Source: Oreohelix idahoensis
Lineage: Eukaryota > Mollusca > Gastropoda > Stylommatophora > Oreohelicidae
Assembly: GCA_024509875.1 (NCBI GenBank)
Contig: JAMPIV010015279.1
Coordinates: 496,001-560,000 of the forward strand
DNA: 64,000 bases
Direction of reading: 5' to 3'
This document shows, one piece after another, positions 56,113 to 64,000 of this stretch. The stretch's first letter is position 1; the number at the start of each line of letters is the position of its first letter. Both the position numbers and the translations under genes were made by a program. Under the pieces are notes generated by a model, which was not told where the DNA came from, searched no databases, and saw nothing but the letters and a program-made list of their open reading frames with translations.

Positions 56113-57470
56113 CTTTTTGTGATAAAATTCCCAAGTTTCCAGTCTTGTGTTAAAATTGCGGGTTTACTTATAAATTCCAAAATTGCCCAATACTCGATCT
56201 GGTACTTATAGTTGTGGAATTGTTAGTCCTACCCTCTTTCTTCTGGCTTGTAGGTGTTGAGTTGACGCTGCGATGCAGTCTGTCTGTTCTGTGTGTTATG
56301 ACTCCGAGTTTGTCAGATTATATCTCTCAATCCTTAGTTTCAAATCCCAGCTGTGTTTCCGCCGAAAGTTCCAATCAAATCATTGTAGATTCTGGCGAAC
56401 CAATCCAATCTACCTAGCACTGTTTGGGTGGGGAAGTTTATCATTACTCATCCCACGCGTATTTTAAAATATTAAATTTAATATACACGCGTGGCCTCTT
56501 ACACAGTGATTCATATCGTTACCTAAGACTTCCGGCGCACCTCTGATTATCACCTTTATCTGCGTGCCTCCGCTAGACATCTGTCTGGTCAAACCATATT
56601 GATTTCTTTCATCGTCCCACCAACTGGCTTGTGTCAACATGATCAACAGCTTTCCAATGGGTCAAATGTTTGACCGCCCCGTTTCCACACGCGGTCAGAT
56701 AGATTAAGCGATAAAATATTATCGCTGGCCGGGTCACCAAACCTGGCAAATCGTAACAATAGTCTGGGAGTGGAGTGTGAAACAATAAGATATGCATTTC
56801 TCCCGTAGCAAGTACTGCCATAGGGGAGTGGCGTGTTAGAGACTTCACCATGCTATGTCCAGCATAGAGCAAAATAGTGAAAATAACGAATGAAAAGGCA
56901 TGATTTATGCCAAATAAAAGCGATTAGTGAGAAAAATGAAGAAAAAGAAAAGATACTGCCGGAGGCCTGAAGGTGTGAGAGATCACACAAAAGAGCATGT
57001 TTTGTCACAATAGTCTGCAAGATAAGTGAGAGTGGGAAGTGCAGAATGTTAGACGGGCCTGCGCGCCCAGTTCTTAACCCTTTGAAAATAAAGTTCGTTC
57101 GTTCGTAACTCCTCCGAGACCCCGCGAAATGCATAATAATTAAAGAGATATTAATTCAATGTTATTAATTTTTTAAAAAGAATTAATACACTTTAACTCA
57201 AATGCCAAGGCTGCCCAACTGTATGGAGAAAGACCAAAATGACGATCAAAACGATAACAGATATTCATAAGTTGGTGCTTGCATAGAACATGAGAATTGA
57301 AATGATGTCACATGATCAGCAACTTGGAACTGATGATGAATCCGTAGGGCATCGATGGCGAACCTATGGGCCGCGTGCCTAATAGGGCACGCGAAAAGTT
57401 TTATTAGGCACCCAGCATTTATTGCCGCTGCAAGATTCTTTACACCTCACCCATAATAAATGAATGACCT
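56113..57470. other. Intergenic; SINE fragment at 56812
   Basis: gccataggggagtggcgtgt then tagagacttcaccatgctat (56818-56858) matches 17222-17255 and 44155-44190. An imperfect hairpin (ccacgcgtat / atacacgcgtgg) lies at 56453-56494. No gene. Confidence 0.45.
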
Positions 57471-57474
57471 GTGT

Positions 57475-57725
57475 AGTTCCCATGGGTCTCTGATGAGACA
57501 AAGAAAGAATAAGACTTCTAATTCCTCAAGCATGTCGTACTAGGCGAATAACACAAACAAGAGGTTGGTACATCGTGCGTTACATGATAAGGTCAACCTC
57601 ATCATGTAAAACAAATCGGGCCAATGATTATATATTTTTTTGAGATGATGGGAGTCGAGCGGGCTAGTATCAGCTGAACTTCATTTCCTCGCGTCCACCA
57701 TCTTGGTCTACCCTGTTGAACCTAA
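57475..57725 (+). mobile_element. SINE-like repeat with GGCGACTAAT core, variant
   Basis: gagacaaagaaagaataaga, then gcatgtcgtactaggcgaat and aaggtcaacctcatcatgta. After a T-run, ccaccatcttggtctaccc resembles 15250-15275. Plus orientation. Confidence 0.58.
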
Positions 57726-58139
57726 TGTCAGTTATAATTACGGTATTTAGTGTCATTTTATGTTTAGTTTAGTGTTGTATTCAGATTCCTATCGTCCTTT
57801 GTAATTGATTGCTATTGATGGTGTCAATTTATATTGAATTAGGTGTTTTTAAGTCGTGTTTTTTTCTTAGATTTTTATTTATTACATTATGAGATGTCTG
57901 GAGTTTTTTTTTTTCCTTTTAAATGTATGGTTCCTTATTTGTTTAAATGGTATTAGTTTTTATAAGAGACGACGAGGGAAATCAAAAGTGCAAGGAGAAA
58001 TGAATTTGATATAGAAATGAAATGAACAAAGACGACACTGAATTGACCAAGAAAATATAGCTCAGAAATGATATCACATGGCAATAACGAAGGCACGAAC
58101 TTTATTTTACAGAAGAATGAAGTAGACTAATAACAATAT
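57726..58139. other. Intergenic, nothing coding
   Basis: T-rich; no gene recognised. Confidence 0.4.
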
Positions 58140-58430
58140 TTTCACCAACATCTTTGTAACAGCGGAACAAATAGATGAGAAGAGGACACTGACCATAGAT
58201 CGGACAAACCCTGAGGAAACATGTTGATAGAGCATTACAAGGCAGTGCTTTTTCTTAACCCCAGGAAAAGAAGATCAAAACCACACGGAGAAGAGAACTG
58301 GAGGCAGAAATTACAATAATGAGAAGACATGGAAATACCTTCAGCAGGTGGCTTGTGGCCGGAGGATTTGGTGTGTCTTTGTTGAACGCCTATGCTCCTT
58401 GGAGAACTAACGGATATTGATTTATTGATT
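58140..58430 (+). pseudogene. LINE 3' tail fragment
   Basis: gaggaaacatgttgatagag, cattacaaggcagtgctttt, ggagaagagaactggaggca, gtctttgttgaacgcctatg and gctccttggagaac, then tattgattt. Plus orientation, out of frame. Confidence 0.78.
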
Positions 58431-58477
58431 AAGAGATTCGTCATTTAAATAATATATATAATCACGCATTACTTGCA

Positions 58478-58816
58478 GTGTTCACACAAACATATGGCAA
58501 TAATACGCTCAAATATATACTTGAAACCATGTGTTACAGGTTATTTTACACACCACAACGGGTTTGCTTGTGGAGAGCGTTATTATGCTCTAACAAAACC
58601 ACATTCTACGGAGCTACACCAATAAAGTATGACGTAGTTAATTTTTGCAAGCAGACGATGAAAAAAATATGCAGAAGTAAGTGCCGTCTATTAAGGGACA
58701 TCTCACTGTTTCAGCAGAGTGTAGTCGTGTTCTTAGAAGCTCCAGATTTCGAAGTGTATGTCCGCTGTATGAGTCTAATTTATGGGGCATCGGCAATCTG
58801 TGTGATTGCTAGATGA
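58478..58816 (+). CDS. Unrecognised 112-aa open frame
   Basis: I do not recognise this frame. It starts MFTQTYGNNTLKYILETMCY and is Cys-rich (nine Cys), with CKQTMKKICRSKCRLLRD in the middle and a hydrophobic end (SLIYGASAICVIAR). No knuckle or known motif is evident. It stands just after a LINE tail with no other coding nearby. It could be an exon, a transposon remnant or chance. Confidence 0.22.
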   Translation: MFTQTYGNNTLKYILETMCYRLFYTPQRVCLWRALLCSNKTTFYGATPIKYDVVNFCKQTMKKICRSKCRLLRDISLFQQSVVVFLEAPDFEVYVRCMSLIYGASAICVIAR

Positions 58817-59124
58817 GATATTAATAGAAAGGAAGTATATTTTGAGTTCTATTTGATTCGTTCATGATTTAAACAATGTCGCGTTAGACGACTTCAGTGC
58901 GGACGCAAGACGGACAGAACAGTTCGCTTCTTGTATTATATTGATTGGCAAGGCCCTGTTGAGGATTGTTACATGTTTTGCAAGCATTTGGGTTTGAGCT
59001 CGATTCAAATGATTGCACCATGGAACACCTCAGCTAAACATGTATTAATGACATAGATCGCGGATATCTATGCATGACGCGTTATACATGGTAACGTCAT
59101 TCGATTTGTGGGCTTTGACCCCAA

Positions 59125-59255
59125 CGGCAGTGTTCATGGAATGTGTGGTATAGCCACTGGAATATGTGGCATGGCCACTGGAATATGTATAGAATCAATA
59201 TGTGGCGTTGAAGCCAAATGGTAATGTTTAAAATATGTGGCATGGCCACTAACAA
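59125..59255. repeat. Short irregular tandem repeat
   Basis: aatatgtggcatggccactg (about 20 bp) and variants occur four times. Confidence 0.6.
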
Positions 59256-59308
59256 ATGTACTTCTTTTTGAAATGCATCTTCAACATCTTTAAACGTATT
59301 ATTAGCCA

Positions 59309-59535
59309 TCTAGGCGAGACCTGGTCATCATTTTCCGCTCACGCACGGGTCACAACAGGTTGAGGTACCATATATACCACAAGTACAGGATTAATACAAC
59401 AGATCTCTGCTCCTTTGGCACCAGCCCCATGACAACCGAACATCTGCTGCAATCCTGACCAACAATCAATAGTTTGCAGAGTAGCATACGGCACCACTTC
59501 CTCTCCATGAAAAACTTTGAGATGTCAGGAATCTT
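59309..59535 (+). pseudogene. LINE C-terminal zinc-tail fragment
   Basis: Reads RRDLVIIFRSRTGHNRLRYH, then LCSFGTSPMTTEHLLQS and a stop, the jockey/RTE-type C-terminal tail. The usual CxC is CSFG here, so the first zinc ligand pair is damaged. Confidence 0.72.
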
Positions 59536-59554
59536 GAGCTGACTACTAACTTTA

Positions 59555-59805
59555 TTAGAGTCATTAATGTAGAGATGGATAGGACACACACTGAGGAAAC
59601 CTATTGATAGCATACAAGGCAGTCCTTGTTCTGGAACCCCCAGGGCAAGAGAGGCAGAGGTAGACCAAGAAGCAAATGGAGAAGAGAGCTGGAAACAGGT
59701 GAAAATGATGAGAAGAACTTGGAAAGAACTTGAGATGATGGCACGTGACAGGAGGACTTGGCATGTGTTTGTTGAAGGCCTATGCTCCTTTCGGAGTGGA
59801 GGGTT
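59555..59805 (+). pseudogene. LINE 3' tail fragment
   Basis: Best preserved truncated tail: gatggataggacacacactg, ggaacccccagggcaagaga, ggcagaggtagaccaagaag, ggaggacttggcatgtgttt, ending in the stem gctcctttcggagt. It encodes GRGRPRSKW-type sequence with small breaks. The minus-strand frames here are shadows. Confidence 0.82.
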
Positions 59806-59984
59806 ATGAACGAATGAATGTAGAGATCTGAGAGGGAACAAAAAAGAAGAAGAAGAGGAAGAAGAAGAAGAAAAAGGAGGAAGAGGAACATATTACGAGC
59901 TCGTCGTTCTCCTATGAAGGCAAACATTTGTTAGCTTTCACAATCCAGCGTCGGCACTGAAAGTAAAATCGCCTTCTTCTTCAA

Positions 59985-60265
59985 GTAAAATGCCTGGTGG
60001 CGTAGGCGATCATTCACTTCACAACTTCTTGGTCTCCATTACTGTTTATCAATTCTGTGGTTGACTTCTGTTTATGCCCAGGTGTCAAATGTCCATCATC
60101 TTCTCTCTTTATCTTTCCCCATCTCTTTTTCTGTCAATCTTTCCTGTTGTCACGAAATGTTTCAGCTTTCTTCTTCGCATTACATGCTCAAAGAATGTGG
60201 GTTTCTTCCTTCAGGTGTGAGTACGTCAAGGGAACACGACGGAAGAGAAAACGAAACCACCTTCG
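59985..60265 (-). pseudogene. LINE fragment related to 17870-18445
   Basis: ggcgatcattcacttcacaa, ttactgtttatcaattctgt, ggttgacttctg and catgctcaaagaatgtggg correspond to words at 17893-18200 in the same orientation. No intact frame. Confidence 0.55.
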
Positions 60266-60269
60266 ATTG

Positions 60270-62175
<1,906 letters not shown>

Positions 62176-62179
62176 TTAT

Positions 62180-62526
62180 CCAACAGAACAAAGAAAGATC
62201 CTGTACATAAATAAATCATAAATTGTACCAACAGTCTTTATTGAATTATTTAAGTTTGGTTCTTAATTCTTGTTGGTTAGTTAAGTACCCCTAGCAGAGT
62301 CTAAGGTTAGTCTGGAGAGGGGCACCATAGGAACCTAAGATAGTACATTACCATTCATCCAGGAACCTATACAGCTTGACTATACCTTTGATGTCGATAC
62401 ACCATTACTCTTTTCAGAGAATGGGGTATTTCTTGTAAGACCCTCCTCTTATCTGGCACTATCCTGGTATCATCTGATACATCCAGGATATTATCATCAT
62501 CATTATATATTTCCTCTCGCTACACT
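62180..62526 (+). repeat. Diverged LTR 3' part, related to the 31-37 kb element
   Basis: gagaggggcaccatag, gatacaccattactctttt, cagagaatggggtatttctt, atcctggtatcatctgatac and cctctcgctaca line up in order with 32640-32856 of the 5' LTR, ending at the same TG...CA-type end. About 75-80% alike. No internal region is recognised downstream, so it may be a solo LTR. Confidence 0.75.
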
Positions 62527-62529
62527 TCC

Positions 62530-64000
62530 TTAGCATAAAATATACTAAACATCAAATGGCCAATCAAACTTTGCTTCTTTAAATCGTCTTATCATGTGAC
62601 AAGAGGTTTACGCACAAATGCACGATTATTCATTGTCGTAGATTTTATTGAGATAGGTTGAAGATGTTTAAGGTCCCGTCTGAGCAGAGGTGATAATGGT
62701 AAACTATATGAGAATAAGGGGTAAGAAATAGCTTTATTTTTCACAAGGGTGTGAGAGTGTAAGAGAAAGGACAGTCTCTGGATTGAGTAATTGCTCTAAC
62801 CGCAGCCTATCTCACGACAATATTTAACTAGACTCCCTTTCTCTCCTGGTACATATATATACGAGTTACACTCCACTTACATATACACAATTCTGTGACA
62901 TAATACGTACAGACGTGAACCAAGCTATGGATAACATATAATGGGCAGGGGTTTGACCAACACGATAACTTAGGTTTTTTATGTTTATTATCTTAAAGAA
63001 ATCACATACGACAATATTATCTATCAGAAGGTATAGTTTACAGACATAAAAAATGCAAGAAAATGTATTAACCCAATATGGCTCTGCTCTATTGCAAAGG
63101 AATCCCAAAGTAGATCCTGACAGAGGTAATTAACCCAAAAGATTACAGTTAATAATAATATATATAGGGATAGACGATAAAGTAAAAGAACCAAGTCTCT
63201 AGTTAATCTATCCTGAAACAAAGAAGACAAGAAAATGATATAACAGTATTTGCGTACCCGAAAAGACTGAAGTGAGTATAATGATTATACAAAATATGAA
63301 ATATTCATTTCTCTTGCTTACAGTCTGTCAGTCTGTGGCCGCAAGCAATCAGCAATCACACTTACCTACTACTCTTTAACACATCTGTGTATCTTTGACA
63401 TATTTCAGGGTGGTGCTATCCAAGGGACCCCAGTTCCTCCAAGAATGATTATTTTTTTCCTAATGGGGAACGTCCGCTTAAATAATGCTAATATTATGTG
63501 TCAAAAAAAGTTCACGTCAGGTAGTGCAGGTAAATATATATTGCGATCAAAATGTTCATCATGGGCAGCACACAGATGTCCGATATTTACGGAAAATGTC
63601 TGGTGGGTACACTGTTAGAAAACCAATAAGGATAAGCAAAGGATCTCCTATCTGTTTTTTTTTATCTCCCACTCTGGGGTTGGGTGCCGGTTATGGACCC
63701 AAGTATTCCTTTTTCTGGATAAATCCACTTTGAGAAAAGAAAAAAAAAAAAAACTACGATAGTCAATATTCTGGAAACGATGTTTATATATATAGATATT
63801 AGGCCACCACAGGCGGATCAGATTTGCTGTGAACAATCTGGGTACTTTCTTGTCCAGTTCTGATGTTTTATTCTTTAAATGTTTATATGTGGGGACTCTC
63901 TCTGTAAGAAGACAAGAGAACCGCACAGGTCCAAATTTAAGACCCAATAATATTTTAAGAATGTTTTCTGGAGCTATTCAGACCGCTAGATCGCAGGGTT
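62530..64000. other. Intergenic, nothing coding
   Basis: No gene or repeat recognised to the end of the window; only short frames and an A-run near 63738. Confidence 0.4.

Overview
The window is eukaryotic, AT-rich, repeat-dominated DNA from an animal. The mix of transposons (Ty3/gypsy elements with charged coiled-coil Gags, several non-LTR families with a common 3' tail, tRNA-headed SINEs, a hAT element and a Penelope-like hammerhead motif) fits a lophotrochozoan, most likely a mollusc. That assignment is inference, not a database match. I found no host gene that I can support, and no rRNA or free-standing tRNA gene. Almost every recognisable protein belongs to a mobile element, and most are broken.

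Layout. 1-8.7 kb: remains of Ty3/gypsy elements. Protease, integrase, RT and RNase H fragments lie on the minus strand (1112-3850). An intact 521-aa gag lies on the plus strand (5417-6982), its 3' end split off by a short inverted-repeat insertion. 8.8-13.7 kb: non-LTR retrotransposons on the minus strand. A jockey-like LINE with RNase H (8785-11600) is split by a second LINE (10131-11389) with a 10-bp target duplication, beside a plus-strand hammerhead-ribozyme-like core (about 11605-11641) and a third LINE (12330-13690). 14-17 kb: a 46-bp satellite with a strong divergence gradient and an embedded (CA)n. 17-26.7 kb: LINE tails, SINEs, an unclassified repeat (repeat X) and a jockey-type RNase H fragment. 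27.4-30.7 kb: two adjacent satellites, 32 bp (about 70 copies) and 37 bp.

30.7-37.7 kb is the best resolved locus. An internally deleted hAT element (12-bp inverted repeats, 8-bp duplication with one mismatch) carries the end of a transposase. It is interrupted by a 6,140-bp Ty3/gypsy element with two 1,566-bp LTRs differing at 5 positions and a perfect 5-bp duplication. The internal region has gag, protease and part of integrase but no RT or RNase H. 38-51 kb: LINE tails, SINEs of several tRNA-headed types and a 138-bp TTAA-flanked MITE. 52.4-54.3 kb: a 24-bp pyrimidine/purine tandem repeat. 54.4-64 kb: more SINE and LINE tails, dinucleotide repeats, and an LTR remnant related to the 31-37 kb element.

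The most informative points are: two gypsy copies with integrase directly after protease, as in the Gmr1-like order; a young but RT-less LTR element nested in a hAT; the hammerhead-like motif; the LINE-in-LINE nesting; and a stem-loop at the 3' end of a dispersed LINE family.
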